The position numbers and the translations under genes were made by a program. 64,000 nucleotides of DNA, from contig JBCFYV010011135.1 of the NCBI GenBank assembly GCA_039000515.1, positions 23,895,235-23,959,234 on the forward strand, given 5' to 3'. This DNA comes from Timema cristinae. Lineage: Eukaryota; Arthropoda; Insecta; Phasmatodea; Timematidae. Shown here piece after piece: positions 45,181 to 55,676 of the stretch (its first letter is position 1; the number at the start of each line of letters is the position of its first letter). Under the pieces are notes generated by a model. That model did no database searches, was not told where the DNA came from, and saw only the letters and a list, made by a program, of their open reading frames with translations.

Positions 45181-45412
45181 GTTTAAGGCGTCACTCTCGT
45201 GTAGATCTAGCCTGCTGAATATAGAGATATCGGTGTTCAAATCCCGCTTGGGTCTACAGTGGATGAGTTTCACTAAATGGTTTCCCACTCTCCTTCCACG
45301 CAAATGCAGAGATTACCTCTAAATTGCTTCCTTCTTCATACCTACCTCTGTAGAGTAATAATTAACATATATTTTTACTTAAAACCTGAACAGATGAAGA
45401 GGCTGGGGTTAA
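45181..45412 (+). mobile_element. SINE-C, right part of the split copy
   Basis: GTTTAAGGCGTCACTCTCGT, box B CGGTGTTCAAATCCCGC, body CCACTCTCCTTCCACGCAAA, tail decayed (AACCTGAACAGATGAAG). Confidence 0.75.
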
Positions 45413-45436
45413 AAAATAGTTGTCAAATTAATTAGG

Positions 45437-45690
45437 GCCTGGATTGGTTGCCACATGGTCTAACGCGCTACTCTCGCTGTAGACTAGACTAGACTACCAA
45501 AAAAGGGGAGATTGAGTTTCGAATATTGGTCAGGTGTACAGAGGGTGGTTTTCAAAATGGTGTTTCACTCTCTCTCTCCACGCAAATATGGGTACACTTA
45601 CTCTAAATATAGCCTTACTAATTCCTAAAACCATTACCTTAATTAGCACATTAGCGTATATCCCAAACGGATTAGTAAATAGTGATGCTA
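45437..45690 (+). mobile_element. SINE-C, full length
   Basis: TTGGTTGCCACATGGTCTAA and GCGCTACTCTCG head, box-B-like GAGTTTCGAATATTGG, body CCACGCAAATATGGGTACAC, tail AACGGATTAGTAAATAGTGA. Confidence 0.72.
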
Positions 45691-46079
45691 AAAAAATTCG
45701 ATTGGGACTGTTATAGTAAATTAAACAAGAGTTTTTAACGGGGAATTGTAAAGTTAAATTTACTTTTTCCACATTCATTTTCCTTTAATGTCGTTTTTTT
45801 TCTTTAATTAAAATACATTTGCAGTGTCTATACATGACTGCTTTCATTCCACTCCATTTCTGGTAAATTGGAATACCGATTCCTTTTAATTACGCCTATA
45901 TAACAACCAAAATATCGACTGTGTTGTAGGAAATTTTTTTTAACCCTCGTCAAATGACGGTTTAGGTTGAATACAAAATAAAAACATTTTTAGGCGTAAA
46001 GGTTGCATTACACGTATCTGGTAGCACCTCTTATTTCTGACATCGATTTGAAACGTTGCAAGATGATCTTGTAATGCGG
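45691..46079. other. No feature recognised
   Basis: A+T-rich. A 72-codon reverse ORF (45940-46158) overlaps the foldback arm and is not supported. Confidence 0.4.
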
Positions 46080-46466
46080 TCTTAAGGTGGAGTGCTAGTG
46101 AGCGCGAGTTTAGGGCGGTATTTTTGCAGATTTTGTAGCACAAACATCTTTTGGCCAAAATAAATCAAATATTTCTTCTATAGAATCATATAGTTTAGTT
46201 TTCTGCACATGCTAATCTCAACAGTTGTTGAATATCTGTCATGAGCATGGCGGCATTTGGTGACAAACTTTTCTCTTTATTTAAAAATTTTGTCACCAAA
46301 TGCCGCCATGCTCATTACAGATATTCCACAACTGTTGAGCTTAGCATGTGCAGAAAACTAAACTCTATATTTCTATAGAAGAAATATTTGATTTATTTTG
46401 GTCAAAAAATGTTAAAACTGCAAAATTAATGCACTAAACTCGTGCTCACTAGCACTCCACCTTAAG
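46080..46466. mobile_element. Foldback family F, best-preserved copy
   Basis: Arms of about 185 bp are inverted complements at roughly 90% identity by eye. The outer ends are GTCTTAAGGTGGAGTGCTAG and CTAGCACTCCACCTTAAGAC, and the inner ends GGCGGCATTTGGTGACAAA and its complement, around a short loop of about 20 bases (CTTTTCTCTTTATTTAAAAA). Possible TTAA target sites flank GGTGGAGTG. No coding capacity; a transcript would fold into a long hairpin. Confidence 0.88.
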
Positions 46467-46479
46467 ACATTTATTATTT

Positions 46480-46520
46480 TCTTAGTCCCGCATCTTACTA
46501 ACACGTTCGGGTTACTGTGG
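46480..46520 (-). mobile_element. SINE tail fragment, reverse
   Basis: GTCCCGCATCTTACTAACAC and GTTCGGGTTACT are a decayed complement of the shared SINE tail. Confidence 0.5.
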
Positions 46521-46554
46521 AATCCCACGTTCGTCTGATAAACAAGCGAAGAAC

Positions 46555-46760
46555 ATAAACGTGGTCACGTGACGAGCTCTAAGTCAATCACAAAGTTTTT
46601 GCTTTATCTTTTTCCACTCAAGTTAATTTCATCTTTACTTCGTACGATCTGCCTGAGATATTCGATACGGGAGAACCAATCAAATATCAAATCAGTGCGC
46701 ATGCGCTGTAGAGCTAGAAGCGAGCAGACAGTTTCGTTGGTTGTTGTGAGGAGATTTGAA
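46555..46760 (+). promoter_or_regulatory. Candidate host promoter/5' exon
   Basis: GTGGTCACGTGACGAG contains the E-box palindrome GTCACGTGAC (about 46563-46572). Then come AGAACCAATC (CCAAT box, about 46674), AGTGCGCATGCGCTG (NRF-1-like, about 46695), a CpG-enriched stretch, and GTTGTTGTGAGGAG, a passable 5' splice site. The spacing CCAAT, NRF-1, start resembles TATA-less promoters. No coding exon could be linked, so this is inference. Confidence 0.35.
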
Positions 46761-46822
46761 ATAACCCGTTAATGTAAAGCGTGTGTGTTGATGTATTGGA
46801 TTGTTCCACGACACAGCGTTAT

Positions 46823-47100
46823 ATTATTATTAACACCACGTCTTACTACCCGTTTGGGTTAAACGCACTAACGCTAATGTGTAATGGTAGGGTGATTGTG
46901 AGATGAAATGGAGGACCTACAGTTTAACGTGGAATCCTAACCACGGTGGTGGCCTGGCATTCCCCACATTCACAAGATGTCTTGTCAGAGGTGAAGGAAG
47001 GGTTTGGTAATCAGATAAATCTGTGCTGGGGGACCGAGGATTGAACCCCGAACCCCCAGCACAGAAGTCTGAAAACTTACCCCTAGACCGCCGGGTCACC
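46823..47100 (-). mobile_element. SINE-A, full length, reverse
   Basis: AACACCACGTCTTACTACCC to GACCGCCGGGTCACC. Box B is the complement of GGGTTCAATCCTCGG, with a GGG insertion nearby. Confidence 0.9.
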
Positions 47101-47394
47101 CTAACAAATATTACAAACTGTGATTTTCAAAACATAAACAGCACACCTCCATCGCAGCGAATCTAGAGCAACATATGGAACTATAAATCTAATTTAACCT
47201 AATGTGATGTACGTATTTACTTATTTAAATAAAATATTTAACATTGAGCTTTTAACAGTTACATTTTTAAAGAAGAAAAAATATGTTGAAACGTTGAAAA
47301 TCAAAATTTTTGTTTGGTACTGGGAGCTTCAGTTTTGTACAGCCCTGGGGCCTCTACAGATTTAAATCAGTCTCTGTGAAGATAATAATCCACG
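47101..47394. other. A+T-rich DNA, nothing recognised
   Basis: No ORF or repeat noticed. Confidence 0.4.
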
Positions 47395-47690
47395 GGTCGG
47401 AAAATGATGGATCGTGATCGACCGGTCGATCTCGCAGCAATTTTAAGTCGATCACGGAAGAAAACTACACTTTAATTAAGAGTTGATATTTTTTGGTCTT
47501 TGAAGCTCGCAAATATATCAAATCGGTACTTTCAAATAATATTCGAGTGTGACCAAAATGTTAGAAGAAAGTTAAATAGGCCTATACAAAAATATATATA
47601 TATATATATATATCTCCTATAAAGGTGAGGACAAATATATTTGAAATGAGGTTAAAATCAATTTATAAGATGTTATAGACGAAATAAAGG
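47395..47690 (+). repeat. Family G (hAT 5' part) fragment
   Basis: ACGGGTCGGAAAATGATGGA, TGATCGACCGGTCGATCTCG and a later TATAAAGGTGAGGAC, TTTATAAGATG match the first 280 bp of the hAT at 43647. (AT)n at 47592-47614 lies in the middle. The 3' end of this copy is not seen. Confidence 0.6.
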
Positions 47691-47804
47691 AGCTCAAAGA
47701 ATAGGCTATTGGAGGAAAAGTGAGTAACCATAGGACTTTTGATAAGTTGCTGAGTCTATCGGGTTCTATAAACAGTAGTAGTTAAAATTATTATCTTAGG
47801 TGTT

Positions 47805-48204
47805 TGATAATGCTCTTTCATTTTATGGATGTGAAGTATGGGTTTGTCAGAAGAAACACAAGAGCAAGGTTAATGCGGTTGGAATGAGTTATCTAAGAAA
47901 TGTATATGAAAAAACTCTTTTGGACAGAGTCGGTAGTGAATCAGTGCTGAAGGAGTACGTATGAAAGGGGATACAATAGGTCGATAGCAAATATATGAAG
48001 GTAGAGTGTGTGGATCAAAAAGAAGGGATGGGACATATACTACGTTACTAAATGTTGTAGACGAATGTGGGAAAAATAGAAACATTAATGGTTTTAATAA
48101 TAAAAGAGCATATTATATGACCCGGTGTATGGATGTTGTTGAAGCGAAGGGAGTATGCAAGGATAGGGAAGTGTGGAGAAAGTTAGTGAGGATGGATTAA
48201 GTAC
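47805..48204 (+). pseudogene. LINE (RTE-like) C-terminal relic ending at a stop
   Basis: The open part 48006-48200 includes MCGSKRRDGTYTTLLNVVDE, then MTRCMDVVEAKGVCKDREVW and RKLVRMD-stop. These match the C-terminal block (DV.EA...CKDR..W) of common insect RTE-type pol proteins. The upstream part (YGFVRR, related to YGCEAW) is frameshifted. Nearest relative in the window: 15095-15615. Confidence 0.8.
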
Positions 48205-48580
48205 GGAGTTGGTGGTTTTTTTTTAGATAGATACATGCAATTTATTATCTTCCTTGTAATGGAACGACGTAATGAGGTGTTTATGTATGTAAGAAAACAA
48301 AAATAAAAAAATTTTATGTTAAAGGACAGTACTAGTGTGACATCTTTTAAACTAAAATTTCTGAATATTTGAGGAAGTTTTATAAAAACTTAACCTATTC
48401 CTGGTGGAATTTAATCAATGGTGAGATGCTCTGTGAAGGGAACAGAATTTGTTCCGGCGGTAAAATACAAATGTCTTGTTTAAGGTTTGACTACTTCTCC
48501 AGAGAAGGGTTTATAGGGTTGAGGTAGTGACTCCCTCGTTTCAATCTAGGAACAAGGGAAACTTGAATATATACATCCCA
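48205..48580. other. No feature recognised
   Basis: Possible LINE 3' UTR remnant followed by anonymous DNA. Confidence 0.35.
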
Positions 48581-48584
48581 AATT

Positions 48585-48585
48585 T

Positions 48586-48624
<39 letters not shown>

Positions 48625-48683
48625 CTATAAAATGTTATTATATATATATATATATATATATATAATATCTATAAAATGTTACT
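48585..48683. repeat. (TA)n microsatellite in a duplicated unit
   Basis: Two (TA)n tracts, each followed by ATATCTATAAAATGTTA, show that a unit of microsatellite plus flank was duplicated. Confidence 0.85.
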
Positions 48684-48736
48684 AGATCTTCTTTCATACA
48701 TTTGTACCGCTAGTACTGAGCTATTAAGCTATATAA

Positions 48737-49016
48737 TTATTAACGCCTTGTCTTACTACCCGATCTGGTTGTACGCACTTACGCTAATGTGTAATGTTAG
48801 GGTGATTGTGAGATGAAATGGAGGACCTACAGTTTAACGTGGGATCCGAACCACGGCGGTGGCATTCCCCACATTCACAAGTTGTGGTTAATACACGTCT
48901 TGTCAGAGGTGAAGGAAGGGTTTGGTAATCAGATAAATCTGTGCCGGGACCGAGGATTGAACCCCGGACTCCTAACACATAAATCTGACACCTTACCCCT
49001 AAACCACGAGGTCACC
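48737..49016 (-). mobile_element. SINE-A, full length, reverse
   Basis: AACGCCTTGTCTTACTACCC to ACCACGAGGTCACC. TTAAGCT at 48724 and 49021 may be a short TSD. A short internal deletion lies in the CCACCGTGG block. Confidence 0.9.
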
Positions 49017-49060
49017 TACCTTAAGCTCTAACATTTGATAAGAGTGTATCAATAAATTAT

Positions 49061-49301
49061 GACTTTACTTTACTATCCGTTCAAGTTATACGCTTAGGTA
49101 CTAATTACGCTAATGGTTTAGGAATTGGGAAGGTTGAATTAGAGGAAGTGAACCCACTTTGCGTGGAGGTAGAGTGGAAAATCATTTAAGAAAAACCACC
49201 CCAGTTCACCCGACTGAGATTCGAACCTTTATCTTCCCGTCCTCGGCAGTCTAGTTCAACACATCTAGCGCGTTAGCCAACAACGCCACCTAGGCAGATG
49301 G
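49061..49301 (-). mobile_element. SINE-B, near full length, reverse
   Basis: Body TTAGAGGAAGTGAACCCACT, box-B complement GAGATTCGAACC, head complement GCGTTAGCCAACAACGCCAC. The terminal tail is decayed. Confidence 0.83.
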
Positions 49302-49307
49302 CATCAG

Positions 49308-49366
49308 TTTAATTAGTACATAGACGGCGTATAACCCGAACGGGTAGTAAGACGTGATGCTAAATA
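49308..49366 (+). mobile_element. Solitary SINE-B tail
   Basis: TTTAATTAGTACATAGACGG, CGTATAACCCGAACGGGTAG and TAAGACGTGATGCTAA only. An extreme 5' truncation next to two other SINE-B copies. Confidence 0.78.
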
Positions 49367-49387
49367 ACATGGGTGTTTATAGTTGTT

Positions 49388-49640
49388 ACCCGCCTCGGTA
49401 GCGTAGTTGGCTTAACGCGCTAGTCGTGCTTAGCTCGACTGCTGAGGACGGGGAGATCGAGGTTCGAATCTCGGTCGGGTGAACTGGGGGTGGTTTTTCC
49501 TAAATTGTTTTCCACTCTCCCTCCACGTAAATGCGGGTTCACTTCCTCTAATTAAACCTTCCAAATTCCTAAATCCATTAGCGTAATTAGTACTTAAAGC
49601 GTATAACCCGAACGGGTAGTAAGACGTGGTGCTAAATATT
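49388..49640 (+). mobile_element. SINE-B, full length
   Basis: Head CCCGCCTCGGTAGCGTAGTT, box B GAGGTTCGAATCTCGG, tail GAACGGGTAGTAAGACGTGG and GCTAA. A near-match TTATAGT(T/A)GT flanks both sides and may be the TSD. Confidence 0.93.
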
Positions 49641-51100
49641 ATAGTAGTAAAACGTTATAAATATTGACCACAAAAAAAAAAGTTTTTTTCTTTTTTTTTT
49701 CTTAAATGTCCTTCTTATCAAAATTTGGCCAAAAATATATAAAGCTCGTCCAATTGATTTGCCATAAATGCTATCATGAATATTTATAAATATAATTTAT
49801 TTTATGAATAGCCCAAATAACCTGATCACAGTAAAATATATATATATATTTTCCTTCAAGGCGCGACTCCATATTTGTGACGCTACACACGAATGTTTCA
49901 TCAATTATTTTGTATTGCTAGAAAACTCGTTTTTGTAATAGCTTTTGTCTCTTCAAAAAGAAAAACGAAAAAAAAAGCACTCTCTTAATCGCTTAATGCT
50001 TTGTTTCTGTCGTAAAGAAACAAATTCTTGTGAAACGGATCTTTCTTGACTAATGGACCAATAATGGACTCTTTTGTGAAAATGTCCCAGATAGCAACAA
50101 TGCTATGACACCTCTTCTTCTCTTTTGTTTTTTGTTCTTGTTTGTCTTTAGAAAGACGAGACGAGCTTGACAAAAGGGAGAGAAAAGTGATCTAGTGTTA
50201 GAGACAGGTTCTTTAAGAGCTCATCTCTTTCTCCCCCCCCCCCTCTTCATACTCCCTTAACCCCCCCCCCCCCTCCAACCGATAGCGCGTAATTTAGGAA
50301 GGTAATACAGCTCAAGCCAGACGTCGTATTGTGGTACGGATTTCTTTATTCTACTGTATTTAAAATAAATAGGACGAAACATTCACACAAATTATCTCAT
50401 ATTTTGTTTTATAGCTTTGATAAAAAAAAATCAAAATAAGTTTAAAATTCAAAAATAAGTTTTAGTAAATAGCCCTTAAGAAACTTTTATATATATAATA
50501 AATTGTTGCTCAAATATACATAGCAAAATTCAATTTTTTTAAAATAAACTATCTGTATACTACACTATAAATTATTTGTTATTTATAAGAATAAAATTTT
50601 TATTTTATTCATCATGAAATCACAGATTCTCATTTTAAATTCATTCTTGAAGATCATTTTTTAAAACATTCAAACACTTCCAAAATAACCATTTGTAATC
50701 AAACCATTAGCACCATTTTTTAAGATATTTCTTATTTTGTTTAAATCATTCATAAGTAAACTATCCTCCAACGAGTTTTTGCCCAGTAACCAATCATCTC
50801 ATTTGTAAGCTATGAAGGGCTAGGATAAAAAAAAATATTTTTTAATGTGTTTTTGCCTTATAAAATCTAAATATGAAGTTTGAACAAAATTCATCAAACC
50901 ATTTATTATACGTGAACAGGCACAATTTTTTTTTTCACAATCGCAATACTTTTTATTGATATGAGAACGCAAAAAAGTATAGGAATTAATACTATTGAAA
51001 TTGTTTTGTATAACCATATTAAAAATTATTATTAAATGTGAAAACCATTAGTTTTAAATGATAAAAAAAAACAATTAAATTGAGTACAGTTTCGGTTTTT
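49641..51100. other. A+T-rich DNA with C-runs
   Basis: C11 at 50233 and C13 at 50261 stand out. ORFs 49985-50173 (-) and 50820-51017 (-) show no motif. No gene supported. Confidence 0.45.
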
Positions 51101-51343
51101 TCATCACCACATCTTACTACCCGTTCTGGCTGTACGGATATAATGATAATTACTCTAATGGGTTAAGGATGAGTAAGGAGGAATTTTACACGCATTTTCA
51201 TGACAGGTTTAGTGGAAAAATATATAGGAAAAACCAACCTCAGTTGACCTGACCAGGATTTGAACCCCGATCTCAACTTTATAAACCAGCCAATCTTAAC
51301 ACGAGAGTGACGCCTTAGACCATGCGACCACCATATTGGGTAG
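51101..51343 (-). mobile_element. SINE-C, full length, reverse
   Basis: CACCACATCTTACTACCCGT (tail complement), GATTTGAACCCCGATC (box B complement), GACGCCTTAGACCATGCGAC (head complement). Confidence 0.78.
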
Positions 51344-51503
51344 TGTTGGTGTTGACAAGTGAATATACCAAGTAAATATCCATTTGTTGCAATTTCCGGT
51401 TAAAGCCTAGTCGTTTGTCGGCTCTTAGATGAGTTATTCACGAAATGTATGAAGCATGTCAAGCATTTAACTCCTAGCTTTTCCCTCAAGATAATAACTT
51501 GTA

Positions 51504-51727
51504 CTGGTGGCCGGGGTTCAATCCTCGGTCCCGGCACAGATTTATCTGATTACCAAACCCTTCCTTCACCTCTGACAAGACATCTTGGGAATGTGAGGAA
51601 TGCCAGGCCTCCACCGTGGTTCGGATTCCACGTTAAACTGTAGGTCCTCCATTTCATCTCACAATCACCCTACCATTACACATTAGCGTAAGTGCTTATA
51701 ACCCGAATGGGTAGGAAGACGTGGTGC

Positions 51728-51758
<31 letters not shown>

Positions 51759-51760
51759 TT
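51504..51760 (+). mobile_element. SINE-A, 5'-truncated with perfect 13-bp TSD
   Basis: ATAATAACTTGTA at 51491-51503 and 51761-51773. The copy begins at CTGGTGGCCGGGGTTC, just before box B, so box A is missing. Full-length TSDs around a truncated copy are the signature of target-primed reverse transcription. Confidence 0.94.
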
Positions 51761-51773
51761 GTAACAGTCATGT

Positions 51774-52420
51774 ATAGCCTAGTGTTGGAGTACCCTTTTA
51801 AGATATGTTATACCTCCTGTATAACTGTCATGTACGACTGACATCACGTACTCGATATGAGAGGCGAAGCTAAATATTGTGCCAATCAGGTGTTGTGTGC
51901 GCTTAGGTTAAATATTGGCAAACAAATTAATTTGCACACAAGTTTGTTGTTCATTAAAATGAGAACACAGCTATAGTTTATGAGCCTTTAAGTATATAAA
52001 TATATGTTTGTATATATAATTTCAAACCTAGTTTAAAATTTGAAACTTTCCACTCCGAAAATATCACTTATTTCGGTTGGTTATTAATATCTAAATGACC
52101 TGGAAACTATAAATGTGACCGGAATAGGATGGTTAATTGGTTTTGATGAACCGTATTATGTAAATAAATATGAGCTGGAACAAAATACTGTATTTGTAAT
52201 CTCAATTCCCCCCTCCCCCCACCCTGTTTTACTTCCTACTGGCAGACAACTCCACCAAGTAACGTTTTAAACAAACTAGGTTTCTGTTCTTTATAAAAAA
52301 AATTATAATTTTTTAAAGTGAACGTTCTGAACCGATTCTTTATATCAGCACACAAGTGTTTCTATGAGCAAGTGTGATAGGATTTACCAATTGTGTTAGC
52401 AAAGTTAAGCTATTTTCACT
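51774..52420. other. No feature recognised
   Basis: A+T-rich with a short C-rich patch (52207-52223). No ORF or repeat noticed. Confidence 0.4.
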
Positions 52421-52605
52421 TACATTCCAGGTTACTTTTACATGTCACAATCCACTTGAGTTCAAAGGCTTTTCTTCTCTCCCGAAGGAAGTTGTGCTAC
52501 GGATTTTTATCAATCAAGAAAAATCGGTCGACACAAGCTGGGTTTGAACCCATGAACATTTGGTCTGGAGGCGAGCACTTTACCCCAAGACCACTGGAGT
52601 TGACA
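52421..52605 (-). mobile_element. SINE-D, 5' half, reverse
   Basis: Minus strand: AACTCCAGTGGTCTTGGGGT head, CATGGGTTTGAACCCAGC box B, CCGTAGCACAACTTCCTTCG body block shared with 21865-22053 and 58601. Confidence 0.7.
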
Positions 52606-54029
52606 GACCTCTTATTTTAGTGCCTTAAGGCCACATTCTCGCAATATAGTTATGGCTGATTACTAGTGAGACCAAGCCACGAGTGTCGTTAATTTTTTTT
52701 CCCTTTATTTCTTTATACCTCTTGTCGCTAATTCACGTACATTTCCTCCAAATTACGCCTACCTTATTTATATAATCAAATATTGTTATCCTGTACGGGT
52801 GATTAAAAGAACTGCGGACACACATTAAAAAAGCACGATAAAAATCTAAAAGTTATATATTTTTAATGTAAATGTTGTACCGCCCTCCTTCTCCTCTAAT
52901 GGACAAGGACAGGCGCACATATACATAAACTAAAGAGGGCGTTAGAAAAAATAGCAAATGATTAATTGCAGAAGAGCAGTAGGACCACATAAATGCGAAT
53001 AGGCCTTCAGTCTGACCTATACAACAATTTGCTGTCATGAAGCCTTCCCAACCATCACCCGTTATTTTGTACTATCAGTCTAGGGGGGAAAAGAGGCGAG
53101 AATCCTTAGAGTAAAGACAATGACTTTTTTACCTGCAATAGTAAATTAAAGATCACATGTGAAGTAAATAAATATTTATTTGAAAAATATAACAATAGAT
53201 ATATATATATGAATATAGGTAACAATAAATGAAAATATATTTATATAGATATATGAAAACAGGGTTATGCCCATGATAATACTGTTGTACCGTTGCCATA
53301 ACAACATTTGTCCTAACAATTATTTCCAAGATTAATATATAACTTCTCTATGGGTCTCCGCGGCAACCCTCAGTATAATGACAACAATAACTAGCTGCCA
53401 CAGGCCAACAATCCGCGTTTCAAAATCGGATTGAATCATATGACTTAGAAAATTCAATTTAAAAACACAACTATTTATGGCAACCAAAATCTATCTTTTA
53501 AAAGGAGGTAGTAAATCATGGACTTAGCCATAAAAAATCAAGTACAAACAATATTTAGCCTTAAGGGCTATAAACATTTCCCATATTATCCAGGCATTAC
53601 GCCTTAAAAGATGTAAGATCAAAAAAATACAAAGAGATAATGTCCCTCATGGTTTTAACCATTATTTACCACGCCGGAAGGGCAAAAACTCCCAATAATA
53701 CATTTAACCTGTAATAAAATATATTACGACACGTTGGGCTACGTAATTCATCATGTTTACAAACAATAGTGATTTAACCCAAAATAACAGAAAGTAAGCC
53801 CACAATTAATTTTGTATATACCTTGGGAAAAAATCCCATCCTAGAGCAAGTGTCTAGCGACACGGTTGATTCAAGAAGTGAGTTTACAACACAAACAGAA
53901 CCCGTATATAAACCGTTATTCTCTGAGGGGAGGGGAACATAGGGGAAACAAAAGAACATCAAAGAACAATCACACGGAACAGAGGGAAGGGGTCGTAAGT
54001 CACCAAAGGAAACAACTAGATCATTGGAG
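52606..54029. other. Anonymous DNA, no gene supported
   Basis: Short reverse ORFs (52853-53038, 53774-53962) without motifs. No tandem array or shared repeat was noticed. One of the longest repeat-free stretches, hence a plausible intron or intergenic host segment. Confidence 0.4.
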
Positions 54030-54220
54030 GGCCGCGTAGAACATCACGTGTCTATCACGAGGTTATTCCCATGATGCAACGGGCGACCTCACGTTCAATG
54101 TGCCACACCTTTCACTCGTTTAGTCTTGTTTTCACACTCGGTGCAGAAAAAGTGCTCGCGAACAGGGATGTTGTTTAACGAGAGTCGAGACACACTAGCC
54201 GAGAAACGGGGCACTTCTTG
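54030..54220 (+). promoter_or_regulatory. Candidate promoter and non-coding first exon
   Basis: A CpG-richer stretch (ATCACGTGTCTATCACGAGG, ACGGGCGACCTCACG) precedes TTTTCACACTCGGTGCAG (initiator-like) and ends in CACTTCTTG followed by GTGAGTAC at 54221, an excellent 5' splice site. There is no ORF, so the exon would be 5' UTR. No downstream exon could be identified in the window. Confidence 0.4.
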
Positions 54221-54399
54221 GTGAGTACAATATTGTTTATTCTTCGGTGTTGTTGAAATAGTGTTCATTCGCCAGTATATCCTTCATGCTTGTAATGTTG
54301 ATGTCAATCAACGTTACAATGTGACGCACGAATTGAAGAAAAAGGGGATTTAATGATATTTTATTCTGAGTTAAATTATTTTATAAGTCGTGTTACTAT

Positions 54400-54600
54400 G
54401 AGTTTTTTTATTTAACTCGTTCGGTTATGGACGAGGAATTTAAATCTTAGTGAAAAAAATACCGTTATAATTTGTGTGAAGGTATGTGTGGGTAACCATT
54501 TAGGGAGAGAAAAAAACTCATTACACACAGTTGGGATAATAACCCAGACCTCTTTGTGATAAACAAGCCATACTGAATAAGAGCTTTACATCAAAACCGT
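54400..54600 (-). mobile_element. Possible decayed SINE-C, reverse
   Basis: AACTCGTTCGGTTATGGACG (tail-like), GGTAACCATTTAGGGAGAG, GATAATAACCCAGACCTC (box-B-like complement). Weak. Confidence 0.35.
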
Positions 54601-54714
54601 CGTGACAACCGATGTAGGCTTGATTATATTAAAATGATTTATAATAATGTTAACGTTAAATGCCCCAAATGAAATAAATCAAACAGGGATGAATAGTCTA
54701 AAGTCTAACTCCTG

Positions 54715-54911
54715 TATTAGGCCATACAACCGATCACTGAGAGGTTAGGGTTCGAACCCCCTGCCGGGTATACTGAGGGTGGATTTTTCTTAAGGGATTT
54801 CCACTCTCTCCACGCAAATCTGGGTACACTTCTTCTAGGTTCAACCGTTACAACGCACTAGCGTAATTGAAACATGTGCGTACAGCCCAAGCGGGTAGTA
54901 AGATGCAGTTC
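54715..54911 (+). mobile_element. SINE-C, 5'-shortened
   Basis: ATTAGGCCATACAACCGATC head remnant, box B TAGGGTTCGAACCCCC, body CCACTCTCTCCACGCAAATC, tail CAAGCGGGTAGTAAGATGCA. Confidence 0.72.
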
Positions 54912-55060
54912 ATTTGAATTAAGAACCAAGAGTTTTTCATGTATTTATTTTTTATTATAGAGTTAATATTGAATATATTACGAATAAAACTATTAATTCA
55001 TTAGACGCATTCACTAAAAAAAAGCGATGCTCACATATTATTTGTTTAAGCTATTATCGA

Positions 55061-55352
55061 TGACCTGGTGGTCTAGGTGTAAGGTGTCAGAATTATGTGA
55101 TGAGGGTCAGGGATTCAATCCTGGGTCCCGGCACAGATTTATCTGATTACCAAACCCTTCTTTCACCTCAGACAAGACGTGTATTAATCACAACTTGTGA
55201 ATGTGTGGAATGCCAGACCTCCACCGTGGTTCGGATCCCACGTTAAACTGTAGGTCCTCCATTTCATCTCACAATCACCCTACCATTACACATTAGCGTA
55301 AGTGCTTATAATCCGAACGGGTAGTAAGACGTGGTGCTGATAATAATAATAA
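55061..55352 (+). mobile_element. SINE-A, full length
   Basis: TGACCTGGTGGTCTAGGTGT, box B GGATTCAATCCTGGG, full body, tail GAACGGGTAGTAAGACGTGG and (TAA)n. AAGCTATT at 55048 and 55367 may be the TSD. Confidence 0.92.
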
Positions 55353-55676
55353 TAATAATAATATTCAAGCTATTCACGCTCCAAAAGTTAGCTGTTAAAT
55401 GTGGAACAAACTTATTTGTTCCGTGTCGATGAATAGAACACGTGCCTACGTTCTCAACAGTGGTCCTAAACGACGTCATGCGCTTTACTGAGTTGGCGAC
55501 ACTGCGAAGTTGTTAAAGGCTCTCCCTTCCCCCCTCCATCCGCTAGAAACCCCATCCCAAGAACTATAGCCCCACCTCTATTTGTGTCCAGTTTGTTCAT
55601 GGATATAGGATTACAAGGTCCTGCTACATTCCGTTGTCACAAATGAGCAAGTTAATAAAGTCCAAGGGTAACCTGG

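Noticed and set aside
46569..46772. 67-codon frame over the promoter-like segment
   Set aside because: No motif; the segment reads better as regulatory DNA than as coding.
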